A stretch of 64,000 nt of DNA from Brotonthovivens ammoniilytica (GTDB taxonomy: Bacteria > Bacillota > Clostridia > Lachnospirales > Lachnospiraceae), in contig NZ_JAOQJQ010000003.1 of the NCBI RefSeq assembly GCF_025566885.1, positions 1 to 64,000 of the forward strand, written 5' to 3'. Below, piece by piece: positions 35,784-43,987 of this stretch. Made by a program: the position numbers and the translations under genes. Position 1 is the stretch's first letter. Each line of letters starts with the position of its first letter. The notes under the pieces are model-generated. The model was not told the origin of the DNA. It saw only the letters and a list, made by a program, of their open reading frames with translations, and made no database searches.

Positions 35784-35857
35784 GTGGGTATAGCGCAGTT
35801 GGTTAGCGCGCCAGATTGTGGCTCTGGAGGCCCAGGGTTCGAATCCCTGTATCCACC
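35784..35857 (+). tRNA. tRNA-His (GTG)
   Basis: Cloverleaf with anticodon GTG. G at 35783 and C at 35857 can provide the G-1:C73 pair specific to histidine tRNA. Confidence 0.94.
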
Positions 35858-35868
35858 TTATATACGTT

Positions 35869-35899
35869 GCACCAAGTCTCGCAAGAGCGAGACTTGAAT
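35869..35899. repeat. REP-like palindrome CAAGTCTCGC, copy 2
   Basis: Perfect 10-bp stem CAAGTCTCGC-AAGA-GCGAGACTTG, with the same GCAC flank and GAA(T/A) end as 27058-27090. It lies inside the tRNA operon between tRNA-His and tRNA-Lys. Confidence 0.65.
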
Positions 35900-35903
35900 T
35901 TAC

Positions 35904-35976
35904 GGGGTATTAGCTCAGTTGGTAGAGCACTTGACTTTTAATCAAGTTGTCCGGGGTTCGAATCCCCGATGCCTCA
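35904..35976 (+). tRNA. tRNA-Lys (TTT)
   Basis: Cloverleaf of 73 bases, anticodon TTT. Last gene of the tRNA operon. Confidence 0.95.
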
Positions 35977-35977
35977 T

Positions 35978-36020
35978 GAAAAAAACCAGATTCGGCAAAA
36001 ACCGGATCTGGTTTTCTTTT
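35978..36020 (+). terminator. Terminator of the tRNA operon, duplicated at 36791
   Basis: AAAACCAGATTCGG / CCGGATCTGGTTTT hairpin followed by CTTTT. The same hairpin with only two loop differences recurs at 36791-36830, after the toxin gene. Confidence 0.88.
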
Positions 36021-36147
36021 ACAATTAGGAAACGTTGTTCCTAGTGTATAAAAATGCTCTGCGGAGAGATATACTGTGGTGAAGATGAAAAGTGCCGTAA
36101 GCGACCGAGCTGGCTGCTGGAAGATGCCGGGTATTATTTTTTGCAAA

Positions 36148-36178
36148 ATGTACATAATTATGTTAAAATTATGTACAT
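36148..36178 (+). promoter_or_regulatory. Operator of the Phd/YefM-RelE module
   Basis: Perfect 12-bp inverted repeat ATGTACATAATT / AATTATGTACAT with a 7-base spacer, 15 bases before the antitoxin start. TGTACA is the known core bound by YefM-type antitoxins, so autoregulation is expected. Confidence 0.75.
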
Positions 36179-36192
36179 AAGGAGGTGCGGTT

Positions 36193-36456
36193 ATGCCACA
36201 GATCAGACCCATTACAGATTTACGAAATACAAATGATATATCAGATGCATGCCATGCATCAAAAGAGCCTATTTTTATTACAAAAAATGGTTACGGAGAT
36301 TTAGTGGTTATGAGTATAGAAACCTATGAACGGATTGCTGAAAATCATGTAATTGATCAGGAAATAAAAGAGGCGGAGGAAGAGTATGAAAAAACAGGGG
36401 CTCTTTTTGATGCCAGGGAGGCACTGACAGAGCTTAGGAGGAAGCATATTGGATAA
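36193..36456 (+). CDS. Phd/YefM-family antitoxin
   Basis: 87 residues. The N-terminal Phd/YefM DNA-binding fold (PIFITKNGYGDLVVMSIETYERI) is followed by an acidic helical toxin-binding tail (EIKEAEEEYEKTG). It overlaps the toxin gene by 8 bases. AGGAGGTGCGGTT gives a strong start. Expected to repress its own promoter through the TGTACA palindrome. Confidence 0.92.
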   Translation: MPQIRPITDLRNTNDISDACHASKEPIFITKNGYGDLVVMSIETYERIAENHVIDQEIKEAEEEYEKTGALFDAREALTELRRKHIG

Positions 36457-36751
36457 ATACAGAGTGAAATTAATGCCAAAAGCATTGAGAGATCTTGAGA
36501 GTATTTATAGTCACATTATGGATGAGTTCAAGGAAGTTAGTACAGCTGGTCATATGGCAGCTATGCTGGAAAATGCTATCCTGGAATTGGAAGTAATGCC
36601 GTATAGAGGTGCTGTCCGTAAAACGGGAAGTTATTCAAATAGCTGTTACAGGCAATTGTTTGTAAAAAATTATACAGTTGTGTATCGTATTCTGGAAGAA
36701 GTCAGAATGGTTCTTATTGTGACTGTCAGATATACGCCTAGTAATTTTTGA
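36449..36751 (+). CDS. RelE/ParE-superfamily toxin
   Basis: 100 residues from a TTG start inside the antitoxin gene, with AGGAGG at 36436. Family pattern: KYRVKLMPKALRDLESIYSHI at the start, the MPYRGAVRKTGSYSNSCYRQL middle, and NYTVVYRILEEVRMVLIVTVRYTPSNF at the end. Whether it acts as ribosome-dependent RNase (RelE) or gyrase inhibitor (ParE) cannot be told. Confidence 0.88.
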   Translation: MDKYRVKLMPKALRDLESIYSHIMDEFKEVSTAGHMAAMLENAILELEVMPYRGAVRKTGSYSNSCYRQLFVKNYTVVYRILEEVRMVLIVTVRYTPSNF

Positions 36752-36790
36752 GAAATAGATAGAGAGTTTGAAAATTGAAAAGATTGTGTG

Positions 36791-36830
36791 TGAAAAACCA
36801 GATTCGGTGAAAACCGGATCTGGTTTTTTG
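36791..36830 (+). terminator. Terminator of the toxin-antitoxin module
   Basis: AAAACCAGATTCGG / CCGGATCTGGTTTT with TTTTTT, a direct repeat of the tRNA operon terminator at 35978. Confidence 0.88.
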
Positions 36831-36935
36831 CTGCGCAGGGTAAAACCTTTCTGTTTCTTGTACAGATTTAGAGCAATGTGTGAGATTTATAGCAAAGCTG
36901 TATCTGGCTAATGGAGAAATTAATAAAGAATATGT

Positions 36936-37040
36936 TTGTATACACCAGTATTTTACTGCAATGAAATGTATATAAATGAATAGTTCCCCATATGATTCTT
37001 GTTAAATTATAATATACACAACAAAACAAAGCGCTTGGGT
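36936..37040 (+). promoter_or_regulatory. Control region of the Nramp-like/amidohydrolase operon
   Basis: Contains TTGTATACA (palindromic core TGTATACA at 36937-36944), a candidate GntR operator, and TATAAT at 37008-37013 with no good -35, as expected for a regulated promoter. AAAGCGCTT at 37028 resembles a catabolite-response element near the expected RNA start. Confidence 0.5.
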
Positions 37041-37072
37041 TTTATTAAAATATTAACAGGAGGAAGATTTGT

Positions 37073-38311
37073 ATGGAAAATTGTACCACAGAAAAAACAG
37101 GTTTCAGATATCTGATGGCAGCCATTGGACCGGGGATGATTTTGGCAGCTACAAGTATAGGGCCGGGCTCTATTGTATCTTTTACAAATGCCGGCGCCGG
37201 TTTTGGCTATACGTTATGCTGGTGGATTGTAATTATTCTTGTTTTCAGGGCAATTTTTACCTTTGCCATGAATAAATATACCGTCGTAACCGGAAAGCCT
37301 GTTATGGTGGGAATTCGTGAAAAATATGGAGCAGTGTGGGCAATTCTGGCGGGAGTTTTTGCATTTATTGGACAGTGTGTCTATGGAATCGGCAATGTAA
37401 TTGGAGTCGGCCTGGCGTTTTTGATTTTATTCCCGTTTATTCCATTAAAAGCGGGAGCTGTGATTGGGGTTGTAATCTGCATACTTTTATATTTTATGAA
37501 AGGTCTGTACCAGAAAGTAGAAGTATTCATGAAAGTGCTGGTTGTTATTATGGTAGTTATTTTTGCTATCTCATTTTTTGCCACTCTGGGGATTGAATAC
37601 GACGGAACTGTTTCACATCATTTGTTTGGGATACCTGCAGGATCAAAGGCAATGATGCTTTCTCTGATGGGAACTACAGCATCTCTGGGAACGGTAGCTT
37701 ATGGCTCTTCTCTTGTAAAAGAAAAAGGCTATAGATTGATAGATATTAAAAAAGGCGGCTTAATGGCAGATGTTGTGGGGGGTGTTCTTGTAATCGGTAT
37801 TATATCTGCAGCATGTTATTTTGTAGGAGCCAATTTATTTCCAGGTCAGCCCATTGGAACCGGTATGGATTTAGCGGTGGGGCTTTCCGGATTGCTGGGA
37901 GCATTTATCCGACCTGTGTTTGGCATTGCATTTTTATCTGCTGCTTTGTCTTCTGAGATGATGGCACCGAAGCTTGGAATTAATCTGCTGCTTCAGGCTT
38001 TGAATAAAGAATCAGGAATGGAAAACAAAGCAGAGAATATTGTCTCGATTATAATGCTGTTGTTTGCCTTGGCAATTGTATTTGCATATGGCGGGGTACC
38101 GGCACAGCTCCTTACCTTTGCGCAGATTGGCGGGGTGATCAACACACCGATTCTTGGCCTGATGACAATTCTGCTTCTGAACAGAAAGGATGAAATGGGA
38201 GAGCATAAGGTATCCGTGGGATTTACATGCGGTCTGCTTGTATCCTATGGGGTAGTATTATATATGGTTGTTAATAATGTCATTACGCTGGCTGGCGGTG
38301 TGTCGGCATAG
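37073..38311 (+). CDS. Nramp-fold transporter without the metal-binding residues
   Basis: 412 residues, about 11 membrane helices, matching Nramp. The helix 1 metal motif D-P-G-N is G30-P31-G32-S33 (ATSIGPGSIVSF) and the helix 6 motif M-P-H is replaced in MGTTASLGTVAYGSSL (199-214). All four canonical metal ligands are therefore lost, and transport of Mn2+ or Fe2+ is unlikely. Diverged Nramp proteins elsewhere sit beside lactam-degrading genes (for example 5-oxoproline in Bacillus), so an organic substrate fits. First gene of an operon with the dihydroorotase-like and lyase genes; cyclic ureide import is inference. Strong AGGAGG site. Confidence 0.82.
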   Translation: MENCTTEKTGFRYLMAAIGPGMILAATSIGPGSIVSFTNAGAGFGYTLCWWIVIILVFRAIFTFAMNKYTVVTGKPVMVGIREKYGAVWAILAGVFAFIGQCVYGIGNVIGVGLAFLILFPFIPLKAGAVIGVVICILLYFMKGLYQKVEVFMKVLVVIMVVIFAISFFATLGIEYDGTVSHHLFGIPAGSKAMMLSLMGTTASLGTVAYGSSLVKEKGYRLIDIKKGGLMADVVGGVLVIGIISAACYFVGANLFPGQPIGTGMDLAVGLSGLLGAFIRPVFGIAFLSAALSSEMMAPKLGINLLLQALNKESGMENKAENIVSIIMLLFALAIVFAYGGVPAQLLTFAQIGGVINTPILGLMTILLLNRKDEMGEHKVSVGFTCGLLVSYGVVLYMVVNNVITLAGGVSA

Positions 38312-38387
38312 AACAGCTGATAAGTAAAAATGATAGAACAGATGGATTTATGCGAATAGATGCAGAGAAAATTAGGAGAGAATAAAA

Positions 38388-39779
38388 ATGTATGATTTAG
38401 TGATAGAGAACGGCCTGGTCTACCAGGATAAAAATTTCTATCCTTTGACAGTATGTGTGAAGGGCGAAAAAATTGCGGCATTAGTACAGCCAAAACAGAA
38501 AGTGGAAGCAAAAAAGATAATTGATGCATCAGGGAAACATGTGCTTCCGGGATTTATTGACCCTCATTGTCATTTAAGAGAACCGGGGCTGACCCAGAAG
38601 GAGGACTATTATACAGGAACCTGTGCGGCCGCCCATTCTGGTATCACACTTGTTTTTCCCCAGCCAAATACAAAGCCGGTGCCGTCAGATTTTGATGCCT
38701 ATATGATGCAGGTTGATGCAGGAAAAGAGAAGGCAATTGTAGACTTCAATCCCATTGGAAGTCCGCTTGGAAATTCAGCATCTGTAAAAAAGATTGCGGA
38801 GGCGGGAACCATGTGGTTTAAGATTTTCGAGAAGGTTGCTACATATCCTTATAACACCACAGCGGGAACGTTAGATACCCACCGCATCTATGAAGCTTTT
38901 AAAGACTGTGCAGCCAATGACAAATATTGTTCGGTACATCCGTTTGATAAATATTTTTTTGATGCGGCTGTGGAAGAAGTCAGATCTCAGGGAAAGGAAG
39001 TTAACCTTCGCAATGTAAGGCATAAATGGTACAGTGATGAAGAAATGACAGGGGCCGCCTATCAATTGTCCTATTATGCGAAAAAGGCTGGATTAAAGTG
39101 GTATGCAATGCATTGCTGGATGCCTGGATATATTGATTTGGTACGTATGTTAAAACAAAAGGGAGAGATGACCATTGTATCTTCCTGTGAATATATGCCT
39201 GCTATTCATGCCTCAGATGAAATCTGGGATATTGAAAATCAGAGGTTTATTTATATCAATCACGATGCAGCTCCGGATCTTGATAAAATCTGGGAAGGAA
39301 TTAATGACGGAACCATAGATATGATTGGGTCTGATCATGCGCCTTGCCGGCCGGAGGAATATAATCCTGATGATGCGCTTCATACCAGCGCCGGTTTTGC
39401 CATGCTGGATTATTACGGACATCTTCTTGTAAGTCATGTGAATGAGGGACACTATTCGCTGCAGAAGCTGGTTGAAATTTCTTCTGAAAATTGTGCCAAA
39501 ACATTTGGGCTGTATCCCCGGAAGGGTTCTAATATTGTAGGAACAGATGCAGATTTTACCATTGTGGATTTGAAAAAGGAGTGGGAAATTACTAAAAACG
39601 ACAGGGTCTATACAAAGACACAGACAATACCTTATGTGGGGAGAAAAGTCCATGGACAGGTGACCCAGACTGTAGTACGGGGACGGGTTGTTATGAGTGA
39701 CGGAGTTGTGGACTGTGAACCGGGATATGGAAAATATATCAGATGTGAGATGACTCCCGCCTCTATAGGTGGTAAGTAA
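38388..39779 (+). CDS. Dihydroorotase/hydantoinase-family amidohydrolase
   Basis: 463 residues, cyclic amidohydrolase (alpha/beta barrel). All binuclear metal ligands are visible: H60 and H62 in DPHCHLREPG, the carboxylated lysine K145 in MWFKIFEK, H184, H242 (MHCW) and the catalytic D316 (SDHAP). The HCHLREPG signature is that of dihydroorotase and allantoinase; length favours hydantoinase or allantoinase. Expected reaction: hydrolysis of a cyclic ureide to a carbamoyl acid. With PyrD/PyrK-like genes nearby, dihydroorotate to carbamoylaspartate is the simplest proposal, in the degradative direction. Confidence 0.87.
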   Translation: MYDLVIENGLVYQDKNFYPLTVCVKGEKIAALVQPKQKVEAKKIIDASGKHVLPGFIDPHCHLREPGLTQKEDYYTGTCAAAHSGITLVFPQPNTKPVPSDFDAYMMQVDAGKEKAIVDFNPIGSPLGNSASVKKIAEAGTMWFKIFEKVATYPYNTTAGTLDTHRIYEAFKDCAANDKYCSVHPFDKYFFDAAVEEVRSQGKEVNLRNVRHKWYSDEEMTGAAYQLSYYAKKAGLKWYAMHCWMPGYIDLVRMLKQKGEMTIVSSCEYMPAIHASDEIWDIENQRFIYINHDAAPDLDKIWEGINDGTIDMIGSDHAPCRPEEYNPDDALHTSAGFAMLDYYGHLLVSHVNEGHYSLQKLVEISSENCAKTFGLYPRKGSNIVGTDADFTIVDLKKEWEITKNDRVYTKTQTIPYVGRKVHGQVTQTVVRGRVVMSDGVVDCEPGYGKYIRCEMTPASIGGK

Positions 39780-39853
39780 CAAGCAGGTATCAGCGGCGGG
39801 AGCGAGACTTGAATACAGTTAACGATCACTGAACCGTTTTGAGGTGAAGCAGA

Positions 39854-41179
39854 ATGGAAAAAATGTTATCGAAAATGCAGAATATACTTTCCAGAGAAGG
39901 ACTTTTTACACGCTGGCTTAAGGTGGAAAAGGCGCTGGCATCCGCTCAGGCAAAGCTTGGGATAATTCCGGAACAAATGGCTGGTGAAATTGCAGATCAT
40001 GCAGGAATAGAGCATCTGCAAATGGAAAAGTATGATGAAATTTATGAAAAAACAGGTCATCCCATGGTATCCGTGCTTCGGCTTTTGGAGGAAGCTATAG
40101 ACGGTCCGGCAGGACAATTCATCCATTTAGGAGCCACTACACAGGATATTATAGATACGGCAATGGTTCTGGCTGTAAAAGAAACCTTAGACCTGGGGGA
40201 AAATACTCTTGTGAATATGATAAATGCGACCTGCAAAATGGCGCGAAAATATGCGGATACACCAATGATGGGAAGGACCCATAATATGCAGGCGCTGCCT
40301 ATTACTTTTGGCTATAAGGCGGCTGTATGGGCCAGTGAATTATATCGTTGTCTGGAGCGGCTCAGAGAGAGCAGAAAGCGTGTGCTGGCACTTCAGATGT
40401 CCGGGGCAGTGGGCTCTATGGTTTCTTTTGGAAAATTTGGAGAGAAAATTCAGGAACTTATGGCAGAAGAACTGGGCCTTCAGATACCCGATATCTGCTG
40501 GCATGCATCCAGAGACCGGTATGGAGAATTTGCCGCTCAAATGGGGCTTATGGGAACCTGCCTTGGAAGGATTGCCGGAGAGATCTATTCATTGATGGGA
40601 ACAGAATACGGAGAGCTTTCTGAAGTTTGGGGGAAGGACCGTGTGGGCTCATCTACTATGCCTCATAAAGTAAATCCAACCAATACCCAGCATATTCTTG
40701 CCAAAGCATCTCATCTGCGGTATGCATCGGCAGAAATTATGGAATTTATGATGGTGGATCATGAGCGGAATATGCAGCACTTTATCGGTGAGCGGACAAA
40801 AATGGAGCAGATCTGCCTGTATACAGCTGAGATTATGGATCGAAGCTGTGAATTATTAGATACGCTGGTGGTAAATGAGGAGAATATGTTTCATAACTTA
40901 AACCGCCTTGGAGGACTGACCCAGTCAGAACATGTTATGCTGGTACTGGGAGAAAAAATCGGGAAACAGAATGCCCATAAGATAGTGGGAAACATTGCGG
41001 TAACTGCCATTTACCAGCATCAGAATTTTGCAAAAGAATTGTGCAAAGTACGAGAAGTTGCAGAGGTGTTATCCAAAGAAGAAATATATGATCTGCTGGA
41101 TCCTGTGAAATATATAGGGGATTGTCCAAAATTTGCGGTCCGGACAGCCGATGAACTTTTAAGGAAACTGGAAAATTAA
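39854..41179 (+). CDS. Fumarase/aspartase-superfamily lyase (PurB/PcaB-like)
   Basis: 441 residues, all helical. The superfamily signature GSSTMPHKVNPTNTQH is near residue 273 with the flexible catalytic loop Ser, and an early GRTHNMQALP carries the substrate His. Members eliminate fumarate from succinyl adducts (PurB, ArgH), ammonia from aspartate, or cyclise muconates. In this operon it could release fumarate from a carbamoyl- or ureido-succinate-like acid. That reaction is my inference and I know of no characterised example. It is not the housekeeping PurB by context. Confidence 0.85.
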   Translation: MEKMLSKMQNILSREGLFTRWLKVEKALASAQAKLGIIPEQMAGEIADHAGIEHLQMEKYDEIYEKTGHPMVSVLRLLEEAIDGPAGQFIHLGATTQDIIDTAMVLAVKETLDLGENTLVNMINATCKMARKYADTPMMGRTHNMQALPITFGYKAAVWASELYRCLERLRESRKRVLALQMSGAVGSMVSFGKFGEKIQELMAEELGLQIPDICWHASRDRYGEFAAQMGLMGTCLGRIAGEIYSLMGTEYGELSEVWGKDRVGSSTMPHKVNPTNTQHILAKASHLRYASAEIMEFMMVDHERNMQHFIGERTKMEQICLYTAEIMDRSCELLDTLVVNEENMFHNLNRLGGLTQSEHVMLVLGEKIGKQNAHKIVGNIAVTAIYQHQNFAKELCKVREVAEVLSKEEIYDLLDPVKYIGDCPKFAVRTADELLRKLEN

Positions 41180-41196
41180 AAAATAATTGCTGCCAA

Positions 41197-41236
41197 AAGG
41201 CTGTTGCTGAATCTGAAGGGGATCCGGCAGCAGCCT
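41197..41236. terminator. Terminator between lyase and GntR genes
   Basis: AAGGCTGTTGCTG pairs with CGGCAGCAGCCTT with one G-U and one mismatch, 15-base loop, between two convergent genes. Confidence 0.7.
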
Positions 41237-41265
41237 TATACAATTTTATCAAATTTTTATTTGAC

Positions 41266-41958
41266 TCAGTGGGAATTTTTATCATAAAGGGAATGACTGA
41301 TCAGCATATTCATATATTTATTTACCTTATCCTTGTTATTGATTTTATAATTTGAAATATATTCTTTATCGTTTTCAATTATGGCGGTCAGTAAATCCCT
41401 GTGGGCTCTGGCATAGTTAGCGTCGTAACTGTAAAGAAGAATGTTATTGGCAATGGTTCGCTCCCGAAATTCCAGCCGGCCTGTGATTCTTATTAACTCA
41501 GTGTTGCCTGTTGCCCGGATTAATAGAGCGTGGAATTCAAGATTATTTTCAAACTGTTCTTTGGGATCTGTCAGCAGACATCCTTTTTTGATGTTGGCTT
41601 CTAACTGCATCAGGATGCTCCGGGGAATCCGTCCTTCTAGAAGGTCAATGGCAAGAGCCCGGAGCCATTCTAGAACCTCTAAAGTATCCAGACATTCGTC
41701 CAGTTCAAACTGCCGTACGATAGAGCCTCTCTGAGCATCAGATGTGATAAAGCCCTCATATTCCAGCCGTTTAACAGCTTCTCTTACAGGGGTGCGGCTT
41801 ACCTGAAATAAATCAGCCAGATCCTCTTCTTTCAGGCGGTACCCAGGTGGAACGATACCGTGTGCAATGCCCTCTCTTAATGTAGAGTAAAGCAGATCTC
41901 CGATCTGTTTTTTGTCACCCATTGTTTTCTTTATATCTAATAATTTTTCCAGCATCAT
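41266..41958 (-). CDS. GntR-family regulator, FCD subfamily
   Basis: 230 residues. Winged helix-turn-helix at about 20-80 (LKEEDLADLFQVSRTPVREAVKRLEYEGFI), then an FCD effector domain with candidate metal-binding His in EFHALLIRAT and RAHRDLL. FCD regulators bind short palindromes centred on GTATAC and respond to carboxylates. TGTATACA occurs upstream of both the 37073 and 42300 units. It lies opposite between the two halves of the cluster, so it probably controls both. Confidence 0.9.
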   Translation of the reverse strand: MMLEKLLDIKKTMGDKKQIGDLLYSTLREGIAHGIVPPGYRLKEEDLADLFQVSRTPVREAVKRLEYEGFITSDAQRGSIVRQFELDECLDTLEVLEWLRALAIDLLEGRIPRSILMQLEANIKKGCLLTDPKEQFENNLEFHALLIRATGNTELIRITGRLEFRERTIANNILLYSYDANYARAHRDLLTAIIENDKEYISNYKINNKDKVNKYMNMLISHSLYDKNSH

Positions 41959-42117
41959 TCCATGTTTCCTTTCCGAGCCTGTTCTTTCCTGCTTTTAAAG
42001 ATATAGCGTAAAATGTAAAACCAATTTTATATATTGTATCAAGTACCGTCTTTAAATTCAATCGGAGAGGGCTGGGAATGAGGGAAAAAGGGTACCTGCA
42101 GACAATGAATATTTCTG

Positions 42118-42127
42118 TATACAGGAG
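42118..42127. promoter_or_regulatory. CTGTATACAG palindrome, candidate GntR operator
   Basis: Perfect 10-base palindrome between the divergent GntR and PyrK-like genes, sharing the core TGTATACA with 36937. A degenerate TTGTATCAA lies at 42033. The remainder of 41959-42299 shows no gene or terminator that I recognise. Confidence 0.5.
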
Positions 42128-42299
42128 GATACATTCAGAAACGAAATAATAAATATGTGTAGCTTGAAAGAAGAGGTCAGGGCAATATAATGAAGACAGA
42201 TACCGGGATATGATAGGGGTAAAGAATCCCAAATAAAACAAAAAACAGCCGGTAATAAAAATAGCAGAGAATAAAGACAACAGGTGAAGGAGGAAAGAT

Positions 42300-43064
42300 A
42301 TGAGTGCAAAAAGATGTCTGGCATCTGTGTATGAACAACAGGAGCTTGTGCCAGGGATTTTCAGTATGTGGATGTTGTGTAAAGAAATTTCAGATGAGGC
42401 GGGCCCTGGCCAGTTTTTAATTTTATATTGCCAGGACCAGAGCAGAAAACTGGGAAGACCCATCAGTATATGCGAAATTGACAGAGAAAATGGAAGAATC
42501 AGAATTGTATACCGTGTGGCGGGAAAAGGAACGGAGGAATTTTCAAAACTGAAATGCAAAGATGTTATTACAGTGCTTGGACCTTTGGGAAACGGTTATG
42601 ACATACTTCCGGGGCGGGCGCTGCTGACAGCGGGAGGTATCGGCATTCCACCTATGCTTGAACTGGCAAAACAGCTGCCGGGGGAAGTGACTGTGGCGCT
42701 TGGATATCGTGACGGCAGCATGTTCTTAAAAGAGGAATTTGAAAAATATGCAAAGGTTGTAGTTGCTACAGAGGATGGTTCCTTTGGAACAAGGGGAACT
42801 GTTTTAGATGCAATACAAACAGAAGGGATTACAGGAGATTTTATCTGCGCCTGCGGTCCAAAACAGATGCTTTTTGCTTTGCAGCGTTATGCTGCCAAGA
42901 AAGAGATTAGTGCTTTTTTGTCTCTGGAAGAAAAGATGGCATGCGGAATCGGTATCTGTCTGGGCTGTGCGGTTCCTGTTCGTATCGGGGATGGTTTTAC
43001 ATATAAACGCGTGTGTAAGGATGGGCCTGTTTTTAACAGTAAGGAGATCATATTTGATGAATAA
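42300..43064 (+). CDS. PyrK-like electron-transfer subunit (FAD, [2Fe-2S])
   Basis: 254 residues of the dihydroorotate dehydrogenase B electron-transfer family. FAD-binding RPISICEI near residue 57, NAD-binding LTAGGIGIPPMLELAK near 108, and a C-terminal 2Fe-2S motif C-G-I-G-I-C-L-G-C with a further Cys in VCKDGP. It transfers electrons between NAD(H) and the PyrD-like flavoprotein, whose gene overlaps its end by 8 bases. In a catabolic setting it would supply NADH electrons to reduce the ring substrate. Start after GGAGGAAAGAT. Confidence 0.9.
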   Translation: MSAKRCLASVYEQQELVPGIFSMWMLCKEISDEAGPGQFLILYCQDQSRKLGRPISICEIDRENGRIRIVYRVAGKGTEEFSKLKCKDVITVLGPLGNGYDILPGRALLTAGGIGIPPMLELAKQLPGEVTVALGYRDGSMFLKEEFEKYAKVVVATEDGSFGTRGTVLDAIQTEGITGDFICACGPKQMLFALQRYAAKKEISAFLSLEEKMACGIGICLGCAVPVRIGDGFTYKRVCKDGPVFNSKEIIFDE

Positions 43065-43986
43065 AGAAGTTTTGTTAGGAAAGATAAAGTTAAAGAATCC
43101 GGTATTGTGTGCATCAGGCTGCGCAGCCCATGGATATGAGTTAGAGCCGTATACGGATATCAGTAAAATTGCGGCATTTTCCATGAAAACGGTAACCTCT
43201 GAACCAAGAATTGGGAATAAGCCCCCAAGAATCTGTGAAGTAGATAACGGGATGCTCACATCCATTGGCCTGCAGAATCCGGGGATCGAAGTTTTTATAA
43301 AAGAGCATCTGCCGCAGATTAAAAAAACCTGCCGGCCGGATCAGATTATAATAAGCATTGGCGGAAATGAAATCAGAGATTATACAGCTGTGGCAGAAAA
43401 AATTGCACAAAGCTGCGGGGAACATGAAATCGCAGCTGTAGAGGTAAATGGAGCGTGTCCCAATGTTGCTCATGGGGGCGGAGTGATGAGCGCTTTGCCA
43501 GAAACCATGTATCAGGTTGTGAAGGCAGTCAAAGATGTAGTTTCCGTTTCTGTTATTGGAAAAATGAACACAAATTTTTCCTGTTATTGCGATGTGGCAA
43601 AAGCGATTCAGGAGGCAGGCGCTGAGGCAGTCTATCTGGTCAGCACTCCTATGGGAATGCATATTGATATTAAAAGCAGAAAACCCGCTGTGGGGAATAT
43701 CAAAGCTCCGGTATCCGGTCCTGCCATTCTCCCCCAGTCAGTGTTGAAAACCTGGGACGTTTACCAGGCGGTGGACATTCCTGTGATTGCCAGTGGAGGA
43801 ATCTATACCTGGGAGGCCGCGATAGAAATGATGATGGCAGGGGCATCGGCGGTTGGAATTGGCAGTGCTTTGTTTATCAACCCCGATACAGCAGCCAGGA
43901 TATTGGACGGAATGATTCAATATTGTGAGCAGAATCAGATAGAGTCATTTTCGGAACTGGTGGGATGCGCTCATGGGAGGGATTGA
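43057..43986 (+). CDS. PyrD-like dihydroorotate dehydrogenase (class 1B paralogue)
   Basis: 309 residues, FMN-binding barrel. The class 1B catalytic Cys is present in VNGACPNVAHGGG and GLQNPG is kept. The orotate-contact segment usually read as VNT(x)2GM is VSTPMGM, and KLSPN is KMNTN, so substrate contacts differ from housekeeping PyrD. The start overlaps the PyrK-like gene, and AAGGAG lies 11 bases upstream. With PyrK it would reduce orotate, or a ring analogue, using NADH. It may alternatively be the biosynthetic enzyme, but context argues for catabolism. Confidence 0.85.
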   Translation: MNKEVLLGKIKLKNPVLCASGCAAHGYELEPYTDISKIAAFSMKTVTSEPRIGNKPPRICEVDNGMLTSIGLQNPGIEVFIKEHLPQIKKTCRPDQIIISIGGNEIRDYTAVAEKIAQSCGEHEIAAVEVNGACPNVAHGGGVMSALPETMYQVVKAVKDVVSVSVIGKMNTNFSCYCDVAKAIQEAGAEAVYLVSTPMGMHIDIKSRKPAVGNIKAPVSGPAILPQSVLKTWDVYQAVDIPVIASGGIYTWEAAIEMMMAGASAVGIGSALFINPDTAARILDGMIQYCEQNQIESFSELVGCAHGRD

Positions 43987-43987
43987 T

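Noticed and set aside
36831..37072. Manganese riboswitch before the Nramp-like gene
   Set aside because: No yybP-ykoY-like structure is recognisable, and the transporter lacks metal ligands.
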